Numbered from the stretch's first letter, positions 24,838 to 34,531 are shown. The stretch is 46,406 nucleotides of DNA from Parachlamydiales bacterium (GCA_016463375.1 JAEMRK010000005.1:1-46406); one strand, 5' to 3'. A program made the numbers and translations. The notes: generated by a model not told the origin, from the sequence alone.

Positions 24838-25563
24838 ATGACAAAACGTCCTATATATTATGATACCGAAACTACTGGCGTTCGTGCAGAAAAAGACCGA
24901 ATAATTGAGCTTGCCGCTTATGATCCTTATAACGACAAAACATTCGTTCAGTTAATTAATCCGGGATTTCCAATTCCTCCAGAGTCAACAGCTATTCACC
25001 ATATAACAGATGATATGGTTGCTAATGCACCAACATTTGCAGAAATTGCAGGTGGGTTTGTCGAATTTTGCGATGGTGACAGTGTCTTAATTGCTCACAA
25101 TAATGATAATTTTGACTTGCAATTTTTAAAGTGCGAGTTCGGTCGCAATGATATTGCGTTTCCTACATGGATATTTTTAGATTCATTAAAATGGGCTAGA
25201 AGATATCGTCCCGATCTTCCTCGTCATACACTTCAAATATTACGAGAAGTATATGGGATAGAAGCTAACAATGCCCATAGGGCATTGGATGACGTCATGG
25301 TTTTATACAAACTTATAAGCGCCATGGTCGGTGATTTGGATTTTGATACGATATTGAGTTTAATGGCCGGCAAGCCACAGCTTGGAAATTTTATTCCTAA
25401 AGTCATGCCTTTTGGTAAACATCAAGGCAAGCCATTGGAAAAAGTGCCAAAAGATTATGTCTTATGGTTAAAATCAAGTGGAGCCTTTGACAAATCCGAA
25501 AATGAAAATCTGCGAACAGCCTTTGATCAACTCGGATTCTTCCAGCAAGAAATTCTTCTATGA
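24838..25563 (+). CDS. DnaQ-like 3'-5' exonuclease with DUF3820 tail
   Basis: The product is 241 aa. The N-terminal DEDDh exonuclease domain has Asp9 and Glu11 in YYDTETTG, Asp in AHNNDNFDLQFL, and HxxxxD in NAHRALDDV. Residues about 185-215 form a short C-terminal domain (MPFGKHQGKPLEKVPKDYVLWL) typical of the DUF3820 family often fused to or encoded near exonucleases. A role as proofreading subunit or separate repair exonuclease cannot be settled. In C. trachomatis a dnaQ gene (CT261) precedes mqnD and mqnB, as here. The stop overlaps the mqnD start by 4 bases. Confidence 0.93.
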   Translation: MTKRPIYYDTETTGVRAEKDRIIELAAYDPYNDKTFVQLINPGFPIPPESTAIHHITDDMVANAPTFAEIAGGFVEFCDGDSVLIAHNNDNFDLQFLKCEFGRNDIAFPTWIFLDSLKWARRYRPDLPRHTLQILREVYGIEANNAHRALDDVMVLYKLISAMVGDLDFDTILSLMAGKPQLGNFIPKVMPFGKHQGKPLEKVPKDYVLWLKSSGAFDKSENENLRTAFDQLGFFQQEILL

Positions 25564-26405
25564 CGAAACTATCAGTCGCCTACTCGCCCTGTCCTAATGA
25601 TACTTTTATTTTTCAGGCCTGGGCTTTAGGACTGGTATCTCCTCAATTACCCATGCAAAGTCATCTAGGTGACATTCAGCATCTAAATGAGGAAGCTATA
25701 GCTCTAAAACACGACGTCTGCAAAATATCTTTTGCAAATCTTGGATTACTACTAGAAGATTATATTCTTCTTCCAGTTGGTTGCGCTCTTGGCTACGGGT
25801 GTGGTCCAAAGATTATTTCAAAAACTCCATTCAAAATTCAAGATCTCACTAATAAAAAAATAGCTATTCCTGGCAATTCAACAACTGCACATCTGATGCT
25901 AAAAATGTTATGTGATGTTCCTTTAGAAAAACATTTTTGTACATATGATCAAGTTTTGAGTTTAATTGATGATGGACAAGTTGATTGTGGAATCATTATT
26001 CATGAAACACGTTTTACTTTTGAACAACAAGGATTTCATGAAATTGTTGATCTTGGAATTATGTGGGAATCATGTTTTAGTCTACCCATCCCCTTAGGTG
26101 GTATTGTCGCAAAGCGAAGCCTTGGTATTGAAAAGATAGCTTATATTGTACAAGCTATTAAAGACTCTATGGAATTTGCAAATTCTAATACTGAAATTAT
26201 CACCCCATATATTCAAAAATATGCTCAGGAATTGACTTTGGATGTGTTAAGAAGCCATATCAATCTCTATGTTACAAAAGATAGCTACAATTTAAGTGAG
26301 CAAGCTATTGAGGCTATAAAAATCATATTGAAACAATCTGAAATCAATCAACAACCTCTACCTTGGTTATTCAATGAAACTATTAACATTTTCAACAGAA
26401 CTTGA
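25560..26405 (+). CDS. mqnD: 1,4-dihydroxy-6-naphthoate synthase
   Basis: The product is 281 aa with a periplasmic-binding-protein-like fold. It begins with the MqnD/MqnA signature AYSPCPNDTFIF, followed by KISFANLG and ALGYGCGPKI, and NSTTAHLML in the second lobe; the His in IIIHETRF matches the catalytic region. It converts cyclic dehypoxanthinyl futalosine to dihydroxynaphthoate in the futalosine menaquinone pathway. It starts within an ATGA overlap with the exonuclease and ends 32 bases inside mqnB, so these form a tight operon. The order matches CT262-CT263. Confidence 0.95.
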   Translation: MTKLSVAYSPCPNDTFIFQAWALGLVSPQLPMQSHLGDIQHLNEEAIALKHDVCKISFANLGLLLEDYILLPVGCALGYGCGPKIISKTPFKIQDLTNKKIAIPGNSTTAHLMLKMLCDVPLEKHFCTYDQVLSLIDDGQVDCGIIIHETRFTFEQQGFHEIVDLGIMWESCFSLPIPLGGIVAKRSLGIEKIAYIVQAIKDSMEFANSNTEIITPYIQKYAQELTLDVLRSHINLYVTKDSYNLSEQAIEAIKIILKQSEINQQPLPWLFNETINIFNRT

Positions 26406-26958
26406 AGCCAAATCGACAATTGACATCTTTAAAGCGCAATCTCTAAATCATAATTTATATGAATTTGATAGTGGTCATCTTTTAATTACAGGTATTGGCA
26501 CATATAATGCGATGAGCGCATTACTTAAGCAACTGCATCAAAATACTTACCAATACATCTGGAACTTGGGTATTGCAGGATCTTTTAAAAATTCAATTCT
26601 TGGAGAGTTACTACCAATTCAATCCATCGACAAAAATATTTCGCATCCTTTACAAACTGACCACTCATTGGACTTTGCAAAAACTGCACATCCTACTCTC
26701 TGCATTAAAGATGGGGGCGCTAAACTATTAACATCCGACTTTCCAATACATTGGAAAGATCAATGTTTATCTGACTATGATTGTGTAGACATGGAAGGGT
26801 ATGGAATAGCTCACGCGGCAAAAGTTGCGGGTATTCCACTTCAGATGGATAAATTTATCTCAGATTTTACAAACGAAGAAGGGCCGCAGATGATTCGCGA
26901 AAAGATGGAATATCTATCGCAATGCATGGCGAAGCACCTTTTGTCAGATCTAGACTAA
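26374..26958 (+). CDS. mqnB: futalosine hydrolase
   Basis: The product is 194 aa, a compact nucleoside phosphorylase/MTAN-fold protein. Family features are ITGIGTYNA, WNLGIAGSF, the purine-site VDMEGYGIAHAA and a catalytic acid in FISDFTNEEG. It removes hypoxanthine from futalosine ahead of MqnD. The C. trachomatis counterpart CT263 was characterised structurally as an MTAN-like futalosine-pathway enzyme. It is short for the family (about 220-240 elsewhere). It overlaps mqnD by 32 bases and the convergent msbA by 9 bases. Confidence 0.92.
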   Translation: MKLLTFSTELEAKSTIDIFKAQSLNHNLYEFDSGHLLITGIGTYNAMSALLKQLHQNTYQYIWNLGIAGSFKNSILGELLPIQSIDKNISHPLQTDHSLDFAKTAHPTLCIKDGGAKLLTSDFPIHWKDQCLSDYDCVDMEGYGIAHAAKVAGIPLQMDKFISDFTNEEGPQMIREKMEYLSQCMAKHLLSDLD

Positions 26959-28893
26959 TGCAACTGGCTCATCTTTTTCATAAGTATTTTGTGGCATATG
27001 CATGATTTCCCACATTGCACGGAAACCAGGGCATGAGCGTAAAAGCTCTTCTTTAGGACCCTCACCAATCTTTATACCTTTTTCAAGGTAAATGATCTTA
27101 TCGGCATCTTCAATTGTCGTTAAACGGTGAGCAATTAAAATTTGAGTAACTGAACCGTGTAATTCTTTAATCGCTTGTTTAATACGACTTTCGCTAACCG
27201 CATCGAGCGATGATGTCGCTTCGTCCATGATTAATATCGGCGCATTTTTAACAAGAGCGCGAGCTATTGCTAAACGCTGTTGCTGACCACCTGATAAATT
27301 CTTACCCATTTCAGAAACACGTGTTTCATAAGTCGCTGGAAGTGTGTCAATAAATTCAGCAGCATGCGCTCTGCGCGCTGCTTCTTTAATCTGAAACTCA
27401 GTGAAATCACGACCATAGGCAATGTTTTCTCTAATACTGTCTAAAAATAAGAAAGGCTTTTGAGGTACAAATGCTATAGTTTCACGCAATGACTTTTGAG
27501 TGAAGCTCTGTAATGGCTTACCATCAATTAAGATTTCGCCTTTTTGCACTTCGTAGAGTCTTGGTAGAAGTTGGGCAATCGTTGATTTACCAGCACCTGT
27601 TGGTCCCACAATAGCTACCATCTGGCCTTTTTCAACAGTGAAGCTTAAGTCTTTCAAGATCCACTCTTCTTCGTAACGAAACCATACATTTTTGAATTCG
27701 ATTTTATGGTTGAAGCAAGTAAGAGTTGAAGCATCGTGCGCATCTTGAATTTCAGGAGATAAATCCATCACTTCAAACATTCTTTCGGCTGCAGCAATAC
27801 CACGCTGAATCTGGGCGTTTTCATCACCAAATTTTTTTATCGGCTCATAGAAAAGATAGAGTAGACCACAGAACACTAATATATCCGACATACTCATCTT
27901 ACAAACAAGCGTTCCGTATAAAATAACGGATGCTAAAAATAGTCCGGTAATCGTATGCAAAATAGGACGAGCGGCAAAACCGTAGCGAGCACTTTTGCGG
28001 TCTAAAACAGCCATACGGTCGTTTTGTTCTTTGTATTTTTTTAACGTAAAATCTTCCATAGCGAAAGCTTTGACAGTTTGAATACCCGCTAAAAATTCGA
28101 CTAATATTGTAGCAAAACTCTCTTGATTTCTTTGCATCTGTTTAGCTAAACGCTTGACTAATCGAGCCAACAAGACAATTGGTACGATGACAAGTGGCAA
28201 GCCAAAGAAGATAAACAATGTAAGTTTTACAGATAAGTATAAGCAAATACAAAACGTTGTGATAAGTGTAAATGGCGTTTGTAAATAGTTAAATAATAAA
28301 GCATTGACAGAGCTTGCTACAACAGATGCATCGGCTATAACTCGTGATGATAAACCTCCGATATTATGCTGATGATAAAAACTCATTGGTAGAGTCTGTA
28401 TATGTTCAAAGTATTTTTGACGCAGATCACGACTAATGCGTATACCCACAAGATTTGTTATGTATTTACTGCCAAACATGCCGATCGCTTTATACAAAGC
28501 AATTAACACAAACATGAAAGCAAGCGCTAAATAGTTACGGTTAAATTGAAATTTTTCGTTTAAGAAACCTACAAATTGATTGAGAGGATTGCGGTCTCGT
28601 TTAGCCATAAACGAAGCGGCTTCTGACTTAGTAATTACACCTGTGTTTTCAGTATCAATGCGCGTCCATCGCTCCATAACCTCATCACGTGTTACATGAT
28701 CTTGTGGTTCTATTTTTTCTTTATTCTCTTTACCAAAAAGAGCGAAAAAATCAGGCCCTGAGCTTGTCAAGACACCTAAAGAACACATTTCTAATTGTGA
28801 TGCGATTGTTAAAGAATAAATAGCCACAATACTGACCAATAAAAGACCGTACTGCTTTTTGCTATTCCTTAAAATTTTAAGTAAAAACTTCAT
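26950..28893 (-). CDS. msbA: MsbA-like ABC exporter with EF-hand-like insertion
   Basis: The product is 647 aa, longer than the usual roughly 580. The transmembrane domain spans residues about 15-385, followed by an ABC ATPase with Walker A GPTGAGKST, Q-loop, LSGGQQQR signature, Walker B ILIMDEATSS and H-loop AHRLTT. It works as a homodimer, probably flipping lipid A-core. The loop between the first two membrane helices (about 40-120) is expanded. It contains a 12-residue EF-hand-like loop at 80-91 with Asp1, Glu3, Thr5, Gly6, Ile8 and Glu12 in canonical places. In C. trachomatis the position is CT264. Seven bases separate it from accA upstream. Confidence 0.93.
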   Translation of the reverse strand: MKFLLKILRNSKKQYGLLLVSIVAIYSLTIASQLEMCSLGVLTSSGPDFFALFGKENKEKIEPQDHVTRDEVMERWTRIDTENTGVITKSEAASFMAKRDRNPLNQFVGFLNEKFQFNRNYLALAFMFVLIALYKAIGMFGSKYITNLVGIRISRDLRQKYFEHIQTLPMSFYHQHNIGGLSSRVIADASVVASSVNALLFNYLQTPFTLITTFCICLYLSVKLTLFIFFGLPLVIVPIVLLARLVKRLAKQMQRNQESFATILVEFLAGIQTVKAFAMEDFTLKKYKEQNDRMAVLDRKSARYGFAARPILHTITGLFLASVILYGTLVCKMSMSDILVFCGLLYLFYEPIKKFGDENAQIQRGIAAAERMFEVMDLSPEIQDAHDASTLTCFNHKIEFKNVWFRYEEEWILKDLSFTVEKGQMVAIVGPTGAGKSTIAQLLPRLYEVQKGEILIDGKPLQSFTQKSLRETIAFVPQKPFLFLDSIRENIAYGRDFTEFQIKEAARRAHAAEFIDTLPATYETRVSEMGKNLSGGQQQRLAIARALVKNAPILIMDEATSSLDAVSESRIKQAIKELHGSVTQILIAHRLTTIEDADKIIYLEKGIKIGEGPKEELLRSCPGFRAMWEIMHMPQNTYEKDEPVALV

Positions 28894-28900
28894 TGAAGGA

Positions 28901-29875
28901 TTAAACCCCAGATGTTGTGTATTTTCCTAAGCGGCGAAACTTTGCATACCGTTTTTCTAATAAAACTTCAGGAGGAAGATTTTTAAGAGATGCCCATTGT
29001 TCTTTTAAAAACGTTTTAACTTGTACGTAAACAAAATCAGGGTCATGGTGAGCGCCGCCGAGTGGCTCTTTAATAATCTGATCGATAATTTCAAAAGATA
29101 ATACATCTTCAGCCGTTAACTTTAATGCTTGTGCAGCTACTGTGTTCTTTCCAGCATCTTTCCATAAAATTGACGCACAGCCTTCTGGTGTAATTACAGA
29201 ATAATAAGCGTGTTCTAACATCCCTATTGAATCACCAACTGCCATTGCAATGGCTCCACCAGAAGAAGCTTCTCCTACGATAACAACGACAATGGGTGTT
29301 TTAAGACGGGCCATTTCGCGCAAGTTTTCAGCTATTGCCCACGCTTGCCCACGCTCTTCTGCTGATAGTCCAGGAAAAGCTCCAGCAGTATCGATAAATG
29401 ATAAAACAGGGAGTTGAAACTTTTCGGCAAGACGCATTAAACGCAAAGCTTTACGATAACCTTCAGGATGGGGCATTCCGAAATTACGGTACATTCTCGA
29501 TTCAGTGTCATTACCCTTTTCTTGACCAATTACCATCCATTTAACGCCATCAATCATGGCAAGTCCACCAACGATTGCTTTATCATCGGCGTAATTTCTA
29601 TCACCAAATAACTCAACAAAGTCTGTGCATATGTTTTTAATATAATCGATAGTATGAGGACGAGTAGGATGGCGGCAAATTTGCACTCTTTCCCAAGGGG
29701 AAAGTTGTGAATAAGCCTTCTTTTTTAACTTCTCTAATTTTTTTTCTAATTGACGGATATCATCACTCGACAAAAGCTCTCCACCCGATTGTTCTTTAAA
29801 CTGGCGAATAGTTTTTTCGTATTCATGAATCTGTCTTTCATGCGGTAAGGTGTCCAATCGTCCCCCTTTTGTCAT
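28901..29875 (-). CDS. accA: acetyl-CoA carboxylase carboxyltransferase alpha subunit
   Basis: The product is 324 aa, full length. It has the N-terminal coiled helix pair, then [48 protein letters not shown] and the oxyanion region [14 protein letters not shown]. It partners AccD to carboxylate acetyl-CoA to malonyl-CoA. GGGGA sits 5 bases before ATG 29875, and only 2 bases separate it from the stop of the L,D-transpeptidase gene, so the two are coupled. It corresponds to CT265. Confidence 0.97.
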   Translation of the reverse strand: MTKGGRLDTLPHERQIHEYEKTIRQFKEQSGGELLSSDDIRQLEKKLEKLKKKAYSQLSPWERVQICRHPTRPHTIDYIKNICTDFVELFGDRNYADDKAIVGGLAMIDGVKWMVIGQEKGNDTESRMYRNFGMPHPEGYRKALRLMRLAEKFQLPVLSFIDTAGAFPGLSAEERGQAWAIAENLREMARLKTPIVVVIVGEASSGGAIAMAVGDSIGMLEHAYYSVITPEGCASILWKDAGKNTVAAQALKLTAEDVLSFEIIDQIIKEPLGGAHHDPDFVYVQVKTFLKEQWASLKNLPPEVLLEKRYAKFRRLGKYTTSGV

Positions 29876-29877
29876 TA

Positions 29878-30882
29878 CTATCCCCTATGATTTTCCGTAC
29901 TGATTTCGTGTCCAGGAAGCTCTGCTTTGTAAAAGTCGTCAACAATTTCGACAATCGTTGGTTTTGTAATAACGATGCTAAAAATTTCTTCCATATTATC
30001 TTTAAGCAATCTAATGCAGCCGTCGCTCATGTGTTTTCCGATACATTCTTTTTCTTCGATGAGTTCACCACTCTTCGAATCGGCACTCCAAGGAGCGCCA
30101 TGAATGCCAAAACCTTTGGCTGGTGCTGAACACTCTCCGATCTCTTGATCAAAAGGAATCCAACGTGTACCAAAAACACGGATCATTTCGACTTGCTGGT
30201 TATTAAAAACACCTAAAGATCCTGTTTTGTAAATCCCCAACTTATGGCCTAACTGATATTTTCCCAATGGTGTTAAGCATTTAGAAGGGCTTCTATCATC
30301 GGGTCTACCAAGACCCACTAAATAATCCTTTAACAACACACGCTCGTTCGTGTCTAAATCCAAATAATAAAACCACATTTTACAGCGGCTCACATCAACA
30401 ACTAGATAAAATTGCAAATTTTTATCTTTGCGCAACACGTTGAACTTAGCACCTTCGTAAATGTTTTGGCTTGTATAATCACATTTACGGTTTAAGCTTC
30501 GAGCAATAAAATGCCGCGATGTCGCATAGTAATTTGAATAATCAACAACCCATGCCGGGCGACCTTGCAACCAAGAGACACGGCTTGTATATGACACTGT
30601 CTCTACAATCGGCAATTTGGCAACACCAGTGCTAAAAAGTTCATTGATGCGATCTGCTGATGGCAGTTGAGCATCATCACTTTTTACCTTCATTACTGAA
30701 GCCGGTTTTTTTGTTTCCGTTCTTGTCTCTTTGACAATTTCTTTATCTAAATCAATTTCTAAGGAAGTCGCGGTTGTGATGGTCGATGGTCTGTCAACTT
30801 TACTTTTTTTCCAGACAGCCATAATCGATACAGTGCCGAATAGTAATACGGCAACAATTGCTAATACTTTTGGAAAAGACAT
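29878..30882 (-). CDS. L,D-transpeptidase (YkuD family), membrane-anchored
   Basis: The product is 334 aa from ATG 30882; a TTG at 30936 would add 18 residues but has no ribosome site. An N-terminal signal-anchor (about 4-22) is followed by a Thr/Lys/Glu-rich linker and the C-terminal YkuD domain. The catalytic motif is HGAPW then [11 protein letters not shown], giving the expected His and Cys of HX(n)S-X-GC-(I/V)R. Such enzymes make 3-3 peptidoglycan crosslinks or attach proteins to the cell wall in the periplasm. It lies inside an otherwise conserved chlamydial block (accA ... HU), suggesting wall synthesis distinct from Chlamydiaceae. Sensitivity to carbapenems rather than penicillins is a family property. 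Confidence 0.92.
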   Translation of the reverse strand: MSFPKVLAIVAVLLFGTVSIMAVWKKSKVDRPSTITTATSLEIDLDKEIVKETRTETKKPASVMKVKSDDAQLPSADRINELFSTGVAKLPIVETVSYTSRVSWLQGRPAWVVDYSNYYATSRHFIARSLNRKCDYTSQNIYEGAKFNVLRKDKNLQFYLVVDVSRCKMWFYYLDLDTNERVLLKDYLVGLGRPDDRSPSKCLTPLGKYQLGHKLGIYKTGSLGVFNNQQVEMIRVFGTRWIPFDQEIGECSAPAKGFGIHGAPWSADSKSGELIEEKECIGKHMSDGCIRLLKDNMEEIFSIVITKPTIVEIVDDFYKAELPGHEISTENHRG

Positions 30883-30983
30883 CGTTTTTCTCGCTGCGGA
30901 AGGATTATTATCCCAGATGTTGAGGTTTTTTTTCAATCACCATGGTGAAAACCATGGAAATATCCATAAATTTAAATTTTAAT

Positions 30984-32465
30984 TTATTCATTTGGACGAA
31001 TTTGCCATAAACTCTTTTTTAAATCTTCACTAATGTGGTAGGCAATCAAAAAGTCAGCACACCAAAAGTTATCCCCACCTGCTAAAGGAATGACTTCCAT
31101 GGTAGTAGACCCACTTAAAGAGGATAGCATGAGACTTCTATCACCTGAATGAAAAACAACAGGTAAACAAGGTCCGCAATAACGATCAAGCGATAAAGGG
31201 CGGATATTGACATTTTGATCGATTAAACAGTCTTGGGCGCTTACGTAAAAGCAAAAAGCAACATTTTGTAATGATGCTACCCCTAAAAATTCAATTTGAA
31301 CATCGAGCCCTTTTTCATCACACTTTTGCTCAACATCCATCCACGTCCCGCTAAAATTATTTTTTGACACCGAAACAAGTGGAACAGTCCCTTTAATTCG
31401 ATACCCCGTATTAGTTGAATCTAGAACAATCGCGTTCGGGTTTTTGTTATGTAAACTACACCCTTTTTCAATGCCAAAAGCATCACATTGCCCAAGAGGT
31501 AAAAACTGAGGACCAAAATTTGTAACTTTAATGTCTTTGTAATGATAAGAACCAAGTCCAGTTTGACCACCAATCAATGTGGCAATTGAAGCTGTATGAG
31601 CAAATCTATGACCGATTAATGCAGTATAGTCATCTCGTATCTGGTGTGGTAAAAGAAATTCCGAAGATTTGGGTGGAATAGGCCAATTTTCTAAAATTTG
31701 GCAAAATAATAAAAATAGGGGGTCTAAATAATGACCCCCTTCATCTAAACAATTTTGTAGTAAAGGCAATTGCTTTAACGCAGCTTCTTCAAATTGAGAT
31801 AAAGCACACAACCGAGCAATTGTCTGAAATAGCAAGTAATTGCTTTTCACGTGTAAAAAGTACGAAGCATCCTTTTCTTGAGTATACAAACTTACAAAAG
31901 GTTCTGCATCACCGTCTAGGGTGTTGAGTTGCCAATTCGCCAACTTAATCGCATTTTGCATCAGCTCATCTTGATGGCACAATTTAGCATATAGTGCCCA
32001 TACAGCCCCTGTTTCCGCATGAAACACTGGCTGAGGTAAATTAGCTGATTGCAAATGTCCGGTCCAGACACATGGCGACATACCGCTTGGGTATTGTTTT
32101 GGATCAATTAGTTTTACTGTTTGCTGCAACAAATGGGCATTTAAAGCTAAATAGGCATTAACAACTTGATAGTCGTGCCATAAAGTTTGCGTGTTTAATT
32201 CAGCATAAGCGTGAATTAAACGCGCTGCCCATTCTTGTTGTTTTTCTTTTGCAAAGCAAAGAAAAACAAATGCGGTAAATTGCCGTAATTTTTCGATATA
32301 ATCTAGTTGTGTAATAACTACATTACGACTAATTGATTGGTAAATATCATCTAAATAATGAGCTAGAGAATTATTATCGCTCTCTTCTATAGCTTTCTGC
32401 CAGACCATTTTATCTTTACTAAGATCGGAGTCTTTACAAAAGGTCAAAAGAGCGTTAATGGGCAT
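30984..32465 (-). CDS. hypothetical protein between L,D-transpeptidase and HU
   Basis: The product is 493 aa with no signal peptide or membrane segment. The N-terminal two-thirds is helical and Leu/Gln/Trp-rich with recurring YA/LNAH patterns, resembling an alpha/alpha-toroid-type repeat fold. The C-terminal third turns beta-rich. Family unknown to me. By gene order it corresponds to the uncharacterised CT266 between accA and himD in C. trachomatis. A heparinase-like or other glycan-active fold is a guess only. It ends 45 nt before the next gene and starts 44 nt after HU, consistent with co-transcription. Confidence 0.8.
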   Translation of the reverse strand: MPINALLTFCKDSDLSKDKMVWQKAIEESDNNSLAHYLDDIYQSISRNVVITQLDYIEKLRQFTAFVFLCFAKEKQQEWAARLIHAYAELNTQTLWHDYQVVNAYLALNAHLLQQTVKLIDPKQYPSGMSPCVWTGHLQSANLPQPVFHAETGAVWALYAKLCHQDELMQNAIKLANWQLNTLDGDAEPFVSLYTQEKDASYFLHVKSNYLLFQTIARLCALSQFEEAALKQLPLLQNCLDEGGHYLDPLFLLFCQILENWPIPPKSSEFLLPHQIRDDYTALIGHRFAHTASIATLIGGQTGLGSYHYKDIKVTNFGPQFLPLGQCDAFGIEKGCSLHNKNPNAIVLDSTNTGYRIKGTVPLVSVSKNNFSGTWMDVEQKCDEKGLDVQIEFLGVASLQNVAFCFYVSAQDCLIDQNVNIRPLSLDRYCGPCLPVVFHSGDRSLMLSSLSGSTTMEVIPLAGGDNFWCADFLIAYHISEDLKKSLWQIRPNE

Positions 32466-32509
32466 GTCGTTTCAGTCCTTAGTAGAAGAGGTCGGCATCA
32501 CTTAATTAT

Positions 32510-32854
32510 TTAATCAATATCAAGCTCACGCTCGTTAGTTTTTTTTGATGAACTAACTTCTTCTTCATCATCACCAATCAATTTACGCATTTTTTTACCT
32601 GGAGTAAACTTTACTGCATGTCTAGCAGGAATTACAATTGGCACCGCAGCATTCTTAGGATTACGTCCTATTTTTTGCTTACGTTCAACTACTTCGAAAA
32701 CTCCAAAATCGCGAAACTCAAGACGCTCACCTTTAGAAAGGCAATCGGTCATTTTATCCAAAAATGCCTGGATCACATGACGAACTGTATTCGGATGTAA
32801 CTCAACATCTTGCGAAATAGAATTGATAAATTTCTTTTTCGTCATCGTGGCCAT
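32510..32854 (-). CDS. HU/IHF-family DNA-binding protein with acidic tail
   Basis: The product is 114 aa. The HU fold occupies residues about 5-93: an N-terminal helical body, LEFRDFGVFEVVERKQKIGRNPKN leading to the beta-arm, and HAVKFTPGKKMRKLI at the end. Extra C-terminal residues (about 94-114) form an acidic/Ser tail, DDEEEVSSS onward, not found in standard 90-aa HU. It binds and bends DNA in the nucleoid. AGGAG lies 12 bases before the ATG; a second ATG at codon 4 could be used. The gene corresponds to himD/IHF (CT267) by order. Confidence 0.94.
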   Translation of the reverse strand: MATMTKKKFINSISQDVELHPNTVRHVIQAFLDKMTDCLSKGERLEFRDFGVFEVVERKQKIGRNPKNAAVPIVIPARHAVKFTPGKKMRKLIGDDEEEVSSSKKTNERELDID

Positions 32855-33072
32855 AGATCTCTAAGACTCCTTTTATGTTAGTTGAGATTGTCACGCATGT
32901 TACAATACGATTACAAAACCATGTGTAACAAACGCAATAAATAGGTTTACTAGAACTTCAAGTTACAGAACATTATCTGCTTGAAAGCTCTTTAATATAT
33001 TCGCATTCTCTTATCCTCTTTATTTTCAGGCAAGTTCTTTTACAATTTAATAGAATAAAACTAAAAACTTGC

Positions 33073-34344
33073 TTAGTTGAACCGAATTAGTTTTTTATTC
33101 TTTTTACCAAGCCCTAATAACAAAAAACGCCCTTCTATAATATCTTGAGCAACAATTACTCGATCTTCTCTACTTTCTTTTTCGTTATTAATGTAAATAC
33201 CACCGCCTGCTATTAATCGACGTGACTCACCTTTGCTCGATGCAAATCCTGTTTTAATCAGTAATTCAACCAAAGAACAATCCACTACTTCACTTTTTTC
33301 CAATAGACAGTTAGGCATAAGATTAGCAATAGTTTCTAAAGTTTGAGCATCTAGAATTGTTTTTGAACCAGGAGCCGCACCCTCTGTTACTTTTAAAGCT
33401 TTATCTAACGCTTCTTGACCATGAACAATCAAAGTCATCTCTTTAGCTAATCGTCTTTGCGCATCGTTTGCTACGTAATCTTTAGAGTGCATCTGCTTTT
33501 CAATTTCATTGATCTCTTCTAATGGCAAGAATGTCAACATTCGCATAAGAGGTATAACATCAGCATCTGGCATGCGAATAAAATATTGATAAAACGAATA
33601 TGGAGATAATTTTTCAGGAGATAGCCAAATTGCACCTTCTTCACTTTTCCCAAATTTTTTACCATCGCTTCTAGTTAACAAAGGAAATGTAATGGCAAAA
33701 ACTTGGGAACCGCGCATTTTACGTACAAATTCAACACCTGCAGTGATATTACCCCACTGATCACTTCCTCCCATTTGAATCGTCACTTGATTATGATCGT
33801 ACAAATGCAAAAAGTCATAAGATTGTAATATCTGGTAACTAAACTCTGTAAAACTCATCCCCTCATCAGATTCTAAGCGATTCTTTACACTTTCTTTAGA
33901 AAGCATCGGGCCCATACGAAAATGCTTACCAATATCTCTTAAAAAGTCCAAAACGGTGAATTTGTTCATCCAATCAGCGTTATTAACAATTAGTGCGGCA
34001 TTGTTAGGTGCTTTGAAATCTAATAAAGACTCAAGGTTAGCACTAATACCTTTAAGGTTTTGATTTACAGACTCTTGAGTCAGTAAATTTCTTTCCTGAC
34101 TTTTACCTGAAGGGTCACCAATCATACCAGTTGCCCCTCCTACTACTGCCACAGGGGTGTGTCCAAATTTTTGGAACCACATCATACCAATAATTGGTAC
34201 TAAATTGCCTAGATGGAGACTATCAGCAGTTGGATCAAAGCCCACGTAGATTTTAGTAGGTTTATTAACTAACTCTTTAACATCTTCGCTTGAAATAGCA
34301 TTGATGAAACCCCTAGCTTGTAATACTTCAATAACATTAGACAT
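33073..34344 (-). CDS. tyrS: tyrosyl-tRNA synthetase
   Basis: The product is 423 aa and full length. Class I motifs are HLGN (HIGH) within GFDPTADSLHLGNLVP and KFGKS (KMSKS) within GKKFGKSEEGA. Tyrosine-binding features are YQILQSYDF and GGSDQWGNI. A C-terminal S4 RNA-binding domain follows (about 355-420, SKGESRRLIAGGGIYIN). It charges tRNA-Tyr in the cytoplasm. The gene is separated from HU by about 220 bases and is divergent from the small hypothetical gene, so it probably has its own promoter in the 34345-34531 gap. Confidence 0.98.
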   Translation of the reverse strand: MSNVIEVLQARGFINAISSEDVKELVNKPTKIYVGFDPTADSLHLGNLVPIIGMMWFQKFGHTPVAVVGGATGMIGDPSGKSQERNLLTQESVNQNLKGISANLESLLDFKAPNNAALIVNNADWMNKFTVLDFLRDIGKHFRMGPMLSKESVKNRLESDEGMSFTEFSYQILQSYDFLHLYDHNQVTIQMGGSDQWGNITAGVEFVRKMRGSQVFAITFPLLTRSDGKKFGKSEEGAIWLSPEKLSPYSFYQYFIRMPDADVIPLMRMLTFLPLEEINEIEKQMHSKDYVANDAQRRLAKEMTLIVHGQEALDKALKVTEGAAPGSKTILDAQTLETIANLMPNCLLEKSEVVDCSLVELLIKTGFASSKGESRRLIAGGGIYINNEKESREDRVIVAQDIIEGRFLLLGLGKKNKKLIRFN

Positions 34345-34485
34345 TTTATGACCGTAAATTTAATCAAAATCGAATACATGGTTAAATCTAAGTGTTTTTA
34401 TGTCAAATACTAATAAAATTGAATTCTCTATTGCCTCAAAAGCTTTTAAACACTATTCTTCCTTGAAAATTAACTATTTTCATCA

Positions 34486-34514
34486 ATCCTATAATAGGAT
34501 ATAATAATTATTAT
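34486..34514 (+). promoter_or_regulatory. double palindrome over a TATAAT promoter region
   Basis: ATCCTAT-A-ATAGGAT (34486-34500) is a 7-base inverted repeat with one central base. It is followed immediately by the perfect 14-base palindrome ATAATAATTATTAT (34501-34514). Two TATAAT hexamers (34490-34495 and 34500-34505) lie inside, the second 17 bases after TTTTCA. The gene starts at 34532 behind GAGG. The arrangement resembles an operator overlapping the -10 region of the next gene. Low-complexity AT sequence could produce it by chance. Confidence 0.4.
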
Positions 34515-34531
34515 AGTTACGAGGTATCACT

